Notes: a model not told the origin generated them from the sequence alone. DNA of 64,000 bases from Dyadobacter pollutisoli (GCF_026625565.1 NZ_CP112998.1:5148501-5212500); one strand, 5' to 3'; positions 36,284 through 44,429 are shown, numbered from the stretch's first letter. Numbers and translations: made by a program.

Positions 36284-37948
36284 CTATTTTACAAATAGTT
36301 TGTCTGCCGGAATCAGTTGCTTGGTTACGCCCGGGCCTTTGTAGAAAGTATCCAGCCAAAACCCACCGCCATTGTTATAATATTCTACTTTAATCGCATG
36401 CTTACCTGCTTTCAGCTCAGCAGAACCGCTTTTTTCCTGAACACCGTGGTTTCCGTCATTGTCTACCACCTGTTTTCCATCTATAAACAGCTTGCTACCG
36501 TCGTCGGATTGTGTTGAAAACTGGTATTTTCCATCCTTATCAATCTGGATAAAACCTTCAAATTGCAGCGCAAAACTTTCGTTTCCTTTTTCCAGCAACT
36601 TGTTGATCTGCTCCCTTTCCATGCCAAATTCAGCATTGATCCACGTTTTGCCTTTTTCCAACTGAGTAAAATCAGGCAATTTCCGCAGATCATTACCCTG
36701 ATAAAAAGTAGTGGTCACCCCATTACCCTGCCCGCTTTTCACCAATCTAAAATAAGCAGTGGAAGCCAGACTTGGGTTACCTTTCTCATCAAAAGTTTTC
36801 GCTTTCACAACAGTTGTTTTGCTAACCTCAAATGGCTCTTTATAAACAAGCTTTGAAAAAAGCGGATAGGAACCGTCGGTGGTATAGCGAATCTGCGCAT
36901 TGGCCACTTTGGATTCAATTTTAACCTTAGGCTTTTCATTCACATACAACCCACCCGCTTGCTGGTACAGGTTCCGGTCTGGATAAATGACAGGTGCTTC
37001 CACCGTCTTTTCACCAAGCCATAAATTCTCAGGTTCATTCAATCCCTCAAAAACAGGTTTAACCGGCCGGCCGATCCAGGCATAGGGCTGCTGAACGCCA
37101 AGAGCAAATGCAATGGTCGAAGCGAGGTCATAGGTATATACCTGCTGCTGGATCACATACCCTTTTTTGACACCTTTTCCATAAAAGATACCGGCGATCT
37201 CAGCCTCCTGAGGAGTAGCGCCACCGTGACCGTAGCCCAGCCCGCCATGATCCGCCCAGATAATCACCAGCGTCTTGTCCATCATTCCTGCCTCCTTGAT
37301 CCCGTCAATGATTTTTTTAACCAACGAATCCGTTTTGGAAACAGACAGATAGTACTCCGCCGACCCATGCCCGCCGTGGTGGCCTGCATGGTCCACATGG
37401 TCGAAATGCACGAAACCCAGTACCGGTTTTTTAGTTTTAATGTATTGGATAAAGTCAGCAGCCGTGGAATCTTCGGTAGAAAATCGTTTGTCATAATTCA
37501 CCGAATTCTTTTGGAATAACCGCCCAAAACCATCCCAATGATAGACTGTACCGATCTCCGCTTGCGGCTTTGCTTTGTGTAAAACACTGAAAATCGTAGG
37601 AAAACGTCCGTCCGCCTCACTCACGATCGGAGGCAGGGTGTGATCGTCCATTTCCCAGTCATTATTAATAATTCCGTGTTGCTCCGGGCCCGCGCCCATG
37701 ATCATGGAAGCCCAGTTCTGGCTGCTCGCCGAAGTAAGGACCGTACGCACATTCCATTTCACACTTCCGTTTTCAATGAGGCTCCCGATAAATGGCGTTT
37801 TCGCCTTCTTGATACCGTCCGGACTCAGCCCGTCTACACCGATGACGATCACGTGCTCAATACCCGACGGCTTTGTTTCTGAATTTTGAGCGCACGCTGC
37901 CAGTGGCAACACCACCGCCGACAACATGTACAATGCTTTTGAAAACAT
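36284..37948 (-). CDS. Secreted alkaline-phosphatase-superfamily hydrolase with chitobiase-like and PA14-like C-terminal domains
   Basis: This protein has 554 residues. A lipoprotein-type signal ends in LPLAAC. The catalytic domain (about 30-300) belongs to the type I phosphodiesterase/nucleotide pyrophosphatase group: Asp39 in VIGVDG, Ser75 at the nucleophile position in LTSASSQNWASM, FDHVDHAGHH and WADHGG as metal ligands. A beta-sandwich resembling the C-terminal chitobiase domain follows (ANAQIRYTTDGSYPLFS), then a PA14-like tail (GFIQIDKDGKYQFSTQSDDG, ending WLDTFYKGPG). Related enzymes hydrolyse phosphodiesters, and one branch, PhnA, hydrolyses phosphonoacetate. Because it is exported it cannot act on the cytoplasmic intermediates; freeing phosphonate head-groups from lipids or glycans is a reasonable guess. 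Confidence 0.85.
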   Translation of the reverse strand: MFSKALYMLSAVVLPLAACAQNSETKPSGIEHVIVIGVDGLSPDGIKKAKTPFIGSLIENGSVKWNVRTVLTSASSQNWASMIMGAGPEQHGIINNDWEMDDHTLPPIVSEADGRFPTIFSVLHKAKPQAEIGTVYHWDGFGRLFQKNSVNYDKRFSTEDSTAADFIQYIKTKKPVLGFVHFDHVDHAGHHGGHGSAEYYLSVSKTDSLVKKIIDGIKEAGMMDKTLVIIWADHGGLGYGHGGATPQEAEIAGIFYGKGVKKGYVIQQQVYTYDLASTIAFALGVQQPYAWIGRPVKPVFEGLNEPENLWLGEKTVEAPVIYPDRNLYQQAGGLYVNEKPKVKIESKVANAQIRYTTDGSYPLFSKLVYKEPFEVSKTTVVKAKTFDEKGNPSLASTAYFRLVKSGQGNGVTTTFYQGNDLRKLPDFTQLEKGKTWINAEFGMEREQINKLLEKGNESFALQFEGFIQIDKDGKYQFSTQSDDGSKLFIDGKQVVDNDGNHGVQEKSGSAELKAGKHAIKVEYYNNGGGFWLDTFYKGPGVTKQLIPADKLFVK

Positions 37949-37969
37949 AGGAATAAAATTAGGTTGGTC

Positions 37970-39100
37970 TTATAATGCCTGATATGTCCCTCCAACCACC
38001 TCGTCGCACAATCCAAATGATAATGTCATCCCGTTACCACCCAGACCATTGATAATCGTGACCCCACTTTCCGGTTTGATGACAATTTCTGTTTTTCCAT
38101 TGGTCATTTTCGGGTAGATCCCGTGCCAGGTCTGGAACACTTTCGGCGATTTGAACTGGGCGAATGTACCCAGGTAATCCAGGATCATTTTATTGATAAA
38201 TTCCCGGTCAAACGGATCGAAAGTCAATGCATACTCGTGCGAGTCACCCACTGTGATTTCGCCCAATCCATTCTGTGACGCCATGACATGAATGCCCCAC
38301 TTCAAATGTTCGCTGTATTCGCTTTCATACCTGGCTTTCAACCCAGGCAATGAAGCCGCTGCCTGAAATCCGTGGTAATGTATCAATGAAAGGCCCCCAC
38401 ACAATGCCGGACCGATTTTCCAGTCGTCTGGCTGCGCTTCCAGCCTTAGCATTTGCAACTTACATTTGGTAAGCGGGGCCGCTGAAAATTCTTCCGGATA
38501 AAGTGTCTCAAAATCCTGGCCGCTGCAAACGAAAACTTCGTCCGCTGACCAGCTTTTGGCGCCAGAATAAACATGTGGATATCCCACTTTTGATATAGCA
38601 GTATTCCAGATAAACGTGATCCCCAACTGAGATTCCAGGTAACCAGGTATTGCGGCAATGGCCTCTCTCGGGTCCACGATCATTTCATCCGCCGACCACA
38701 ACGATCCTAATAACTCTTTTCCGTTTACGGCGGGAGATTTTTCCAATGTTTCAACAGCATTCAGCACGCTCACCGGCCGGTAAGGACTCACTTCCACAAA
38801 CTGCTTCATCACTTCCAGCTCATCCTGATGATACGCCATATGGAGGCTACCACCTTCGTATGACCAGCATTTAGCACCTGCCAGCGTCTCTTTCCAAATA
38901 CTTTTGGCGTGTAAAGCCCTTTCGTACAACTTGCCTTCCGGCTGCCCGATCGGCCACACCATTCCGAAATTGCGGATCGAAGCGCCTATCGCTTTGGACG
39001 AACGCTCAATGACTGTAACCTGATAACCGCGTACCGCCAGCGCACGCGCGGTGGCCAGCCCTACGATCCCTGCTCCGATAACAATAGCAGATTTACTCAT
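37970..39100 (-). CDS. HpnW/PbfC-type FAD-dependent oxidoreductase (TIGR03364-like)
   Basis: This protein has 376 residues. It opens with the dinucleotide loop SAIVIGAGIVGLATARALA and continues with VTVIERSSKAIGASIRNFGM, then GQPEG. This region is diagnostic for the DAO-type family known as HpnW (TIGR03364), which sits next to phosphonatase-like hydrolases; here the hydrolase is the gene just upstream. The C-terminus has NGLGGNGMTLSFGLCDEV, the closing FAD contact of DAO enzymes. It likely oxidises an amine of an aminoethylphosphonate, or its N-methyl derivative, to phosphonoacetaldehyde with release of ammonia or methylamine. The gaps to neighbours are 27 and 21 bases, consistent with one transcript. 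Confidence 0.9.
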   Translation of the reverse strand: MSKSAIVIGAGIVGLATARALAVRGYQVTVIERSSKAIGASIRNFGMVWPIGQPEGKLYERALHAKSIWKETLAGAKCWSYEGGSLHMAYHQDELEVMKQFVEVSPYRPVSVLNAVETLEKSPAVNGKELLGSLWSADEMIVDPREAIAAIPGYLESQLGITFIWNTAISKVGYPHVYSGAKSWSADEVFVCSGQDFETLYPEEFSAAPLTKCKLQMLRLEAQPDDWKIGPALCGGLSLIHYHGFQAAASLPGLKARYESEYSEHLKWGIHVMASQNGLGEITVGDSHEYALTFDPFDREFINKMILDYLGTFAQFKSPKVFQTWHGIYPKMTNGKTEIVIKPESGVTIINGLGGNGMTLSFGLCDEVVGGTYQAL

Positions 39101-39127
39101 TATAAATGCTTTGGAATGGGTTGCTGA

Positions 39128-39835
39128 TTAATTTTTTTGAGCGGCCAAAGTGCTGCTGGCCGAGAGAATGCTGAGCACATCCGCGATATCGTCGATGACG
39201 TGGGTTGGCTTGTAGGGAAGCAATTGTTCACGTGTAAATGCACCGGTCGTTACCCCTATCACATATTTACAGCCTGCATTGATCCCCTCATTGATATCCA
39301 CCTCCGTATCACCCACTTTCGCTACGTTTTCAGCCGAGCTTACGCCAAGGGCTTTCATGATTTTCTGGATCATATCCGGGTATGGACGACCAAAAGGCAC
39401 TTCGTCGCTCGCCACGAGGTAGTCAATCTTGTCTTCCCAGCCCAGGCGATCGATGATCACGTCGGCAATGTCCCGTGAAAAACCGGTGTTCAATGCGATC
39501 TTCACACCATCCGCACGCAGACTCGCAAAAGTCTCCTCCACATTGGGAAGAGGCGCAATGTCCTGCGTAGAACGGTAAAAATCCAGCATTCCGCTTACGA
39601 ACTTCGCATGGATCGCGGCCACCAGCTCGTCGGTTATTTTGTCCTTATCCGCCTCCCGCACTTCCAGCATCATCCGGATCGCCAGCGGTTTTTCATATCC
39701 CATCAACGGGTTCACGTCTTCAATGGCAATACTATACCCCTGCGATTCCATTGCTTGCTGAAACGCAATTCCTACATAATTTTTGTCCTTGACAGTGGTA
39801 CCCGCCATATCAAAGACAACAAGTTCTGTTAACAT
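39128..39835 (-). CDS. Phosphonatase-like HAD hydrolase (PhnX-like, TIGR03351 type)
   Basis: This protein has 235 residues. The HAD N-terminal motif is DMAGT (Asp9 as nucleophile), the DxAGT form found in phosphonoacetaldehyde hydrolase instead of DxDxT. Lys49 in LMGYEKPLAIRMM matches the cap-domain lysine that forms a Schiff base with the aldehyde. GRPYPDMIQKIM and KVGDTEVDINEG are the later HAD motifs. Phosphonoacetaldehyde hydrolase splits the C-P bond to acetaldehyde and phosphate. This subgroup is not found with PhnW but with FAD oxidoreductases, exactly as here. It is the first gene of the five-gene unit and carries the promoter candidate at 39915. Whether the substrate carries a hydroxyl group is open. 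Confidence 0.9.
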   Translation of the reverse strand: MLTELVVFDMAGTTVKDKNYVGIAFQQAMESQGYSIAIEDVNPLMGYEKPLAIRMMLEVREADKDKITDELVAAIHAKFVSGMLDFYRSTQDIAPLPNVEETFASLRADGVKIALNTGFSRDIADVIIDRLGWEDKIDYLVASDEVPFGRPYPDMIQKIMKALGVSSAENVAKVGDTEVDINEGINAGCKYVIGVTTGAFTREQLLPYKPTHVIDDIADVLSILSASSTLAAQKN

Positions 39836-39914
39836 CTTCGTAATTATAATTGGTGAACTAATATTGAACTTTACCCGGATTGGATTTAGAAAAATCAGAG
39901 CAACTAATGAAGAT

Positions 39915-39922
39915 CAAATGTA
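39915..39922 (-). promoter_or_regulatory. -7 box candidate for the phosphonate-type cluster
   Basis: On the minus strand these bases read TACATTTG, an exact TAnnTTTG match, giving a leader of roughly 70 bases before the ATG at 39835. The TTAACTTTT motif copy at 39932 begins just upstream, where a repressor or activator would act. Confidence 0.45.
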
Positions 39923-39931
39923 AAGCATTAC

Positions 39932-39953
39932 TTAACTTTTTAAAAACACTTTT
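39932..39953. promoter_or_regulatory. Candidate operator, copy A
   Basis: TTAACTTTT at 39932-39940 and AACACTTTT at 39945-39953, separated by four bases, lie directly upstream of the candidate -7 box. The same two half-motifs recur at 40110 with thirteen bases between them. The XRE-cupin regulator encoded next door is the obvious candidate binder. Confidence 0.35.
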
Positions 39954-40109
39954 TCTCAACGTGCTGATTTGTAGCTAAAAGTATCTTCAAATCATTACAT
40001 ACACAAGAAAAAGTTAATTAATATTGAAAAAAATTAAGCAAATCCTCCCCTATACCGCAAAAATAACGCCAAATAAAAGAGCAGATATTACCGGAATGTT
40101 AATTAATAT

Positions 40110-40140
40110 TTAACTTTTGAGAATTTTCGCGAACACTTTT
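40110..40140. promoter_or_regulatory. Candidate operator, copy B
   Basis: TTAACTTTT at 40110-40118 and AACACTTTT at 40132-40140, with GCG-containing spacer. It lies 15 bases beyond the stop codon of the XRE-cupin gene. The spacing differs from copy A by nine bases, close to one helical turn. Confidence 0.35.
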
Positions 40141-40154
40141 CACGTAAAGAAGAA

Positions 40155-40730
40155 TTAAACAGATTCATTGAAGAAGTAGATCACCAGCAACAGCACTTCG
40201 TCACCACCAATGCACTTGGGATTGTGCAGCTCATTGGCATCAAAAAACATAGAATCGCCCTCATTCAGTATATATTTATTTTTCCCGACGGTATATTCCA
40301 CCGACCCTTCGAGCACATATTTGAATTCGAACGCATTGGTGCGGACCATGGGACGGCGCGCATCTTTTTCCAGCCGCAACAGAACCACATCGATATGGTT
40401 ATCCTTAAACTGTTTGCTAAAAATCCGGTGATAGTAAAATCCTTTGGCATTCTCCTTCGTAAACGGCTGATATTCTTCCTTTCTCCTGATCAGCACATTC
40501 TCACCGGGGGCAGAGATAATGTCTTTAAAAAAAGCGTTCAGGTCAATGTCAAGCGCTTTGATCAGCCCCAGCATTACAGGCAGCGAAGGAATGGTCCGGC
40601 TGTTTTCTATCTGGGACACAAGACTTTTGGTAACGCCCGCCTCATCTGCAATCTCCTGAAGGGTGACACCCTTATTCTTTCTGACCTCTTTTAACTTATT
40701 ACTGATCTGTAAAAGAATATCCTCCTGCAT
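40155..40730 (-). CDS. XRE-family regulator with C-terminal cupin domain
   Basis: This protein has 191 residues. The helix-turn-helix domain spans about residues 8-63 (RKNKGVTLQEIADEAGVTKS, then IENSRTIPSLPVMLGLIKAL). A cupin sensor domain covers about 110-185 (FEFKYVLEGSVEYTVG and NEGDSMFFDANELHNPKCIG). Such regulators bind a small metabolite in the cupin and control adjacent catabolic operons. It is transcribed on the same strand just before the phosphonate-type genes, with a 319-base gap holding repeated motifs, so it is the likely local regulator. Confidence 0.92.
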   Translation of the reverse strand: MQEDILLQISNKLKEVRKNKGVTLQEIADEAGVTKSLVSQIENSRTIPSLPVMLGLIKALDIDLNAFFKDIISAPGENVLIRRKEEYQPFTKENAKGFYYHRIFSKQFKDNHIDVVLLRLEKDARRPMVRTNAFEFKYVLEGSVEYTVGKNKYILNEGDSMFFDANELHNPKCIGGDEVLLLVIYFFNESV

Positions 40731-40800
40731 AGGGAATCGCTGTTAATTGTCGACTGAATTTGCCTCAATGAATGAGCAAGGTAAATTATAATTTAATCTA

Positions 40801-40837
40801 AAAATATAAAATCTCCCGATCCAGGAACCGGGAGATT
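40801..40837 (-). terminator. Terminator after the ICL/PEP-mutase-family gene
   Basis: Nine-base arms AATCTCCCG (40810-40818) and CGGGAGATT (40829-40837) form a perfect stem with extra TCC/GGA pairing in the loop. On the minus strand a T-rich run follows. It separates this operon from the XRE-cupin gene. Confidence 0.75.
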
Positions 40838-40863
40838 GAAAAAAAAGCAAAAATCAGAAGTCG

Positions 40864-41688
40864 CTAAATTCCGGTAACAGACCGGTGACTACCTTCACTT
40901 TTCACTTCACTAAGCAACTTTTTCATGGCTAATAGTACTGCTTTTTGAAAATTTGGACCAAAACTCACCCTGGCCACCCCCAGCTTCCGCAATACCTGGA
41001 TGTCAGGAACTCCGGTGGTGGCCAGAATATTCACCGGCACAGATAGTTCCTGCACCAGACTGGCGATGGAAGCCTCATCTTTGACCAGAATCGGATAAAC
41101 CGAATCCGCTCCGGCGTCCACGTAGGCCCTTCCTCTTTCAATCGTTTGTTCCAGCCGGACTTCCGGCTCCAAGTCGGGACGCAGCAGATAGACATCCGTT
41201 CTTGCGTTGATAAATAATCTTATACCTTCCCTTTCCGCAACCCTGCGGATCAGCCTGATCCGTTCCGCCTGCGCATCGATGGACAGCAGCTTACGTGTTG
41301 TCGGATCGCTATCCTCTATGTTAATACCTGCGATACCGGTTTCGATCAGTTTTCGGATATTCATTTTCAATGTGGCAGCATCCGACGCATACCCCGATTC
41401 AATGTCGGCCGTCACCGGCACACTTACTGACTTCACGATTTGAGACAAAATGCTTAAAACCATCTCAAAAGGGATATTTTCTCCATCCTGATATCCGTTG
41501 GCACGGGCAATGGCAGCACTTGCCGTAGCCACAGCCCGGTAGCCCGCTTCTTCGAGCAATGTAGCTCCGGCAGCGTCCCAGATATTAGGTAATACCAAGA
41601 GATCCTCGCTGTAATGCAGCTTTTTGAAGACATCGGCTTGCTCCGACGGCTTACTTTGGGTTAATGGACTATTGAACATATTATTCAT
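40864..41688 (-). CDS. Isocitrate lyase/phosphoenolpyruvate mutase-family protein
   Basis: This protein has 274 residues. It has the family sequence LPNIWDAAGATLLEEAGYRA (barrel entry), VPVTADIESGYA (metal-binding Asp/Glu), GIAGINIEDSDP and LFINARTDVYLL. The PEP mutase signature EDK is replaced by EDSDP, and the phosphonopyruvate-type residues are not seen. It thus belongs to the large, mostly uncharacterised ICL/PEPM group rather than to phosphonate synthesis. Its ATG overlaps the stop of the AhpD-like gene (TAATG), so the two proteins are translationally coupled. The reaction, probably C-C bond cleavage of an oxo- or dicarboxylic acid, is unknown. Confidence 0.85.
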   Translation of the reverse strand: MNNMFNSPLTQSKPSEQADVFKKLHYSEDLLVLPNIWDAAGATLLEEAGYRAVATASAAIARANGYQDGENIPFEMVLSILSQIVKSVSVPVTADIESGYASDAATLKMNIRKLIETGIAGINIEDSDPTTRKLLSIDAQAERIRLIRRVAEREGIRLFINARTDVYLLRPDLEPEVRLEQTIERGRAYVDAGADSVYPILVKDEASIASLVQELSVPVNILATTGVPDIQVLRKLGVARVSFGPNFQKAVLLAMKKLLSEVKSEGSHRSVTGI

Positions 41689-42128
41689 TAGTCAAGCGCC
41701 AGATGATCCGTAATCGCAACCCTGTTCCAGGCACTGATGGTCACCACTGCCATCACCACCGCTTTGGTGTACGCCTCACCCAGCAGCTCCACCGCCTTGT
41801 CGTAAACCGCATCGCTGACCCCGTGCTTCGCGATCAGCGTAACTTCCTCCGTCAATGCTAAAATCGCTTTTTCTTCCTCCGTGTAAAGCTGCGTTTCCCG
41901 CCAGGCACTCAGCAAATAGAGCTTCTGCTCACTTACTCCCAGCTTTCGGGCCTCCCGCGTATGCATGTTGATGCAGTACGCACAGCCGTTGATCTGCGAA
42001 GCCCTGATTTTGATCAGCTTATAATGTACTTTGTCCAGGCCGCTTTCTGAAATGTACGCTTCCAGTTGGCGTATTGCGGCATACGCTCTGGGATCTACTT
42101 CTTTCGTTGAACTTCGATGTGACATCAT
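41688..42128 (-). CDS. Carboxymuconolactone decarboxylase-family, AhpD-like protein
   Basis: This protein has 146 residues. The active-site motif CxxC...H is intact: Cys49 and Cys52 in NGCAYCINMHTREA with His56, as in AhpD-like alkylhydroperoxidases. The rest is all-helical, with LSAWRETQLYTEEEKAILAL as the conserved tail. It probably reduces peroxides or acts in protection from reactive oxygen. The stop codon overlaps the start of the ICL/PEP-mutase-family gene. A divergent AraC-type regulator lies 194 bases away. Confidence 0.93.
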   Translation of the reverse strand: MMSHRSSTKEVDPRAYAAIRQLEAYISESGLDKVHYKLIKIRASQINGCAYCINMHTREARKLGVSEQKLYLLSAWRETQLYTEEEKAILALTEEVTLIAKHGVSDAVYDKAVELLGEAYTKAVVMAVVTISAWNRVAITDHLALD

Positions 42129-42321
42129 TACATACTGGTTATTATTTACTATTCACAAAAATACCACAACACAGGACTACCACATTGATCCATTTTGAAT
42201 ATTTTGAGTAGTCCAATGTTATCGCCAATGATTTTCCAAACTGAATTAAAAAAATAATTAACCAGGTGAAATTTCCCTGAAACTTTTTCGCTCAGTTATT
42301 TGAATTTTATAATTTTACCAA

Positions 42322-43230
42322 ATGAGCAATACAGAAACCATTCAGGAGTTTTACCGCCGGGTACCACAAGCTAATGCTACCGGACTCTCTCTTAATAATG
42401 CAGGAGCAGGTCATTTCAATGTCTTTGAAAGGAATTCCTGCTACAAAAAGACTCCATACAGCCGTCGGGATTTTTACAAAGTTTCGTTCATCATCGGTAC
42501 AGGCAGGTTACATTATGCCGACAAATGGATCGACATTGACCGGCCTGCATTGCTTTTTTCCAATCCAATGGTACCTTATTCCTGGGAGGCTACTTCCGAA
42601 GAACAGCTTGGCTGGTTTTCTTTATTTACCGAAACTTTCGTCCATCCTGCTGAGCGGAAGGACTTTCTTCAAGACTCTCCCCTATTCAAGATCGGTGGCG
42701 ACCCGGTGTTTTTTGTTGATGAGCAACAGCAAAAAGACCTTTCCGCGATTTTCAGAAAAATGATGGCCGAGATTGAATCAGACTACGCTCACAAATACGA
42801 AATGCTGCGCAACTACCTGCACCTGATCATTCACGAGGCGATGAAAATGCAGCCCGCCGAGAGTTTCGAGCGCCAGATCAACGCTTCCAGCCGCATTACT
42901 TCACTATTTATGGAGTTACTCGAAAGACAATTCCCCATCGACGCGCCGGAAAATGGCTTAAAACTGAAAACAGCCAACGACTTCGCGAAAAGCCTGTCAG
43001 TTCATGCCAATCATTTGAACCGATCGGTCAAAGAAATCACCGGAAAAACCACCACAGAACATATTTCCGCAAGAATTACACAGGAAGCGCAGGCGTTGCT
43101 GAACCATACCAACTGGAATGTGTCCGAGATCGCATACAGCCTCGGCTTCGAGTACCCCGCCTACTTCAATATCTTTTTCAAGAAACAAACGGGCCTTACC
43201 CCGGGCGGCCTGAGAAGCAGGGCTATTTGA
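42322..43230 (+). CDS. AraC-family transcriptional regulator
   Basis: This protein has 302 residues. A cupin-like sensor half (about 20-150) precedes the double helix-turn-helix at the C-terminus: ANDFAKSLSVHANHLNRSVK and WNVSEIAYSLGFEYPAYFNI, followed by FFKKQTGLTPG, the family signature. It is divergent from the AhpD/ICL-PEPM pair and immediately upstream of the aldo/keto reductase on the same strand. It is likely the regulator of one or both. Its inducer is unknown. Confidence 0.93.
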   Translation: MSNTETIQEFYRRVPQANATGLSLNNAGAGHFNVFERNSCYKKTPYSRRDFYKVSFIIGTGRLHYADKWIDIDRPALLFSNPMVPYSWEATSEEQLGWFSLFTETFVHPAERKDFLQDSPLFKIGGDPVFFVDEQQQKDLSAIFRKMMAEIESDYAHKYEMLRNYLHLIIHEAMKMQPAESFERQINASSRITSLFMELLERQFPIDAPENGLKLKTANDFAKSLSVHANHLNRSVKEITGKTTTEHISARITQEAQALLNHTNWNVSEIAYSLGFEYPAYFNIFFKKQTGLTPGGLRSRAI

Positions 43231-43373
43231 TTTTTATAAACATCTGTTTGAATGTTATAAATCCGACCACAAGCCTGGATATTAATTTTGTGCTGTCAGC
43301 AAAACAAGCTGACAGAAACATTCACCACAAAGCCGGAAGCTTGCCGCCGACGGCCGATAGCCAAAAACATAGT

Positions 43374-44375
43374 ATGAAATTCAGGAGCCTTGGAACTACA
43401 AATGAAAAATTATCAGCCATCGGTTTGGGCTGCATGGGCATGAGCTTTGCTTACGGCCCTACCGACGACGACGAGAGCATTGCTACCCTGCACAAAGCGC
43501 TTGATCTGGGCATCAACTTTTGGGATACCGCGGATATGTACGCCAATGGAGAAAATGAAGAACTCATTTCCAGAGTATTGGTACCAAACCGCGACAAAAT
43601 TTTCATCGCCACCAAATTCGGTTTCCGCTACGGAGAAAATGTAGCCGGGCCTAAAAACTCAGCCGGTGCCTACTTTGACGGTTCTCCCGCCTGGATGAAA
43701 GTCGCGGTAGAAAACAGCCTGAAAAGACTAAAAATCGACACCATTGACCTCTACTACGCCCACCGCATAGACCCGAATGTGCCCGTGGAAGAAATGGTAG
43801 GAGCTATGGCAGAACTGGTTAAGGAAGGAAAAGTGCGTTACCTCGGTCTCAGCGAGGCATCACCCGCGTCTATCCGTAAGGCCAATGCGATTCACCCAAT
43901 CGCGGCATTGCAAAGTGAGTACTCGGTGATTACCAGAGATGTGGAAGCGTCGATCCTCGGCACTGTTCGTGAGCTGGGTATTTCGCTGGTTCCCTACTCC
44001 CCGCTTGCAAGAGGCCTGGTTACCGACACATTGAATGTGGCGACATTGGCCGACAGCGATTTCAGAAGGTCATTGCCGAGGTACCAGCAGGAATTTGCAG
44101 ACAACAATGCCAAACTTGTGAAAGGTTTCGCGGAAATTGCTGCTGGCAAAAATTGTTCTCCCGCACAGCTTGCACTGGCCTGGGTACTCGCACAAGGCGA
44201 GGACATTATCCCGATCCCGGGTACCAAGAAAAGGAAATACCTGGAAGAGAACGCTGGCGCATTGGACGTAACGCTTTCTGTTGCAGACCTTAGTGAAATT
44301 GACGAGCTCGTAGCGCGCTACCCTAATACCGGCGAGCGGTATAGCGAAGGTGCTATGAAAATGGTGAACCATTGA
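43374..44375 (+). CDS. Aldo/keto reductase
   Basis: From the ATG at 43374 the protein has 333 residues. The frame also opens at 43227 but the extra 49 residues have no family similarity. It carries the AKR tetrad: Asp and Tyr in NFWDTADMYANGENE, Lys in KIFIATKFG and His in YYAHRIDP. Further marks are GLSEASPASIRKA and VPYSPLARGLVTD. It should reduce an aldehyde or ketone with NADPH, in the tim-barrel subfamily related to YajO and pyridoxal reductases. It follows the AraC regulator and may be its target. Confidence 0.93.
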   Translation: MKFRSLGTTNEKLSAIGLGCMGMSFAYGPTDDDESIATLHKALDLGINFWDTADMYANGENEELISRVLVPNRDKIFIATKFGFRYGENVAGPKNSAGAYFDGSPAWMKVAVENSLKRLKIDTIDLYYAHRIDPNVPVEEMVGAMAELVKEGKVRYLGLSEASPASIRKANAIHPIAALQSEYSVITRDVEASILGTVRELGISLVPYSPLARGLVTDTLNVATLADSDFRRSLPRYQQEFADNNAKLVKGFAEIAAGKNCSPAQLALAWVLAQGEDIIPIPGTKKRKYLEENAGALDVTLSVADLSEIDELVARYPNTGERYSEGAMKMVNH

Positions 44376-44396
44376 TATAATAAGACAGGGTCGCCT

Positions 44397-44429
44397 AGAC
44401 TTGGTAAGTCTTGAAGACTTGCCAAGTCT
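44397..44429. repeat. AGACTTG-type intergenic palindrome, copy 2
   Basis: AGACTTGGTAAGTCT, TGA and AGACTTGCCAAGTCT: the same two halves as at 25869, in swapped order. The middle TGA here corresponds to TGG there. It sits after the aldo/keto reductase gene. Confidence 0.75.

Larger units (their letters stand above)
39836..40154. other. Regulatory gap (319 bp) between XRE-cupin regulator and phosphonatase-like gene
   Basis: No gene fits here. It is very AT-rich and holds a TACATTTG box on the minus strand, two copies of a TTAACTTTT...AACACTTTT motif (39932-39953 and 40110-40140) and two copies of GTTAATTAATATT (40013 and 40098). It is the natural control region for the cluster. Confidence 0.7.

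Noticed and set aside
36279..36359. Longer start for the PbfA-like gene
   Set aside because: It would overlap the end of the phosphatase gene and adds residues not typical of the enzyme; the ATG at 36278 is five bases after the previous stop.
40864..41688. ICL/PEP-mutase-family gene near phosphonate genes as evidence for phosphonate synthesis
   Set aside because: It lacks the EDK signature and phosphonopyruvate-type residues of PEP mutase, is cut off from the cluster by a terminator and the regulator gene, and pairs with an AhpD-like gene instead.
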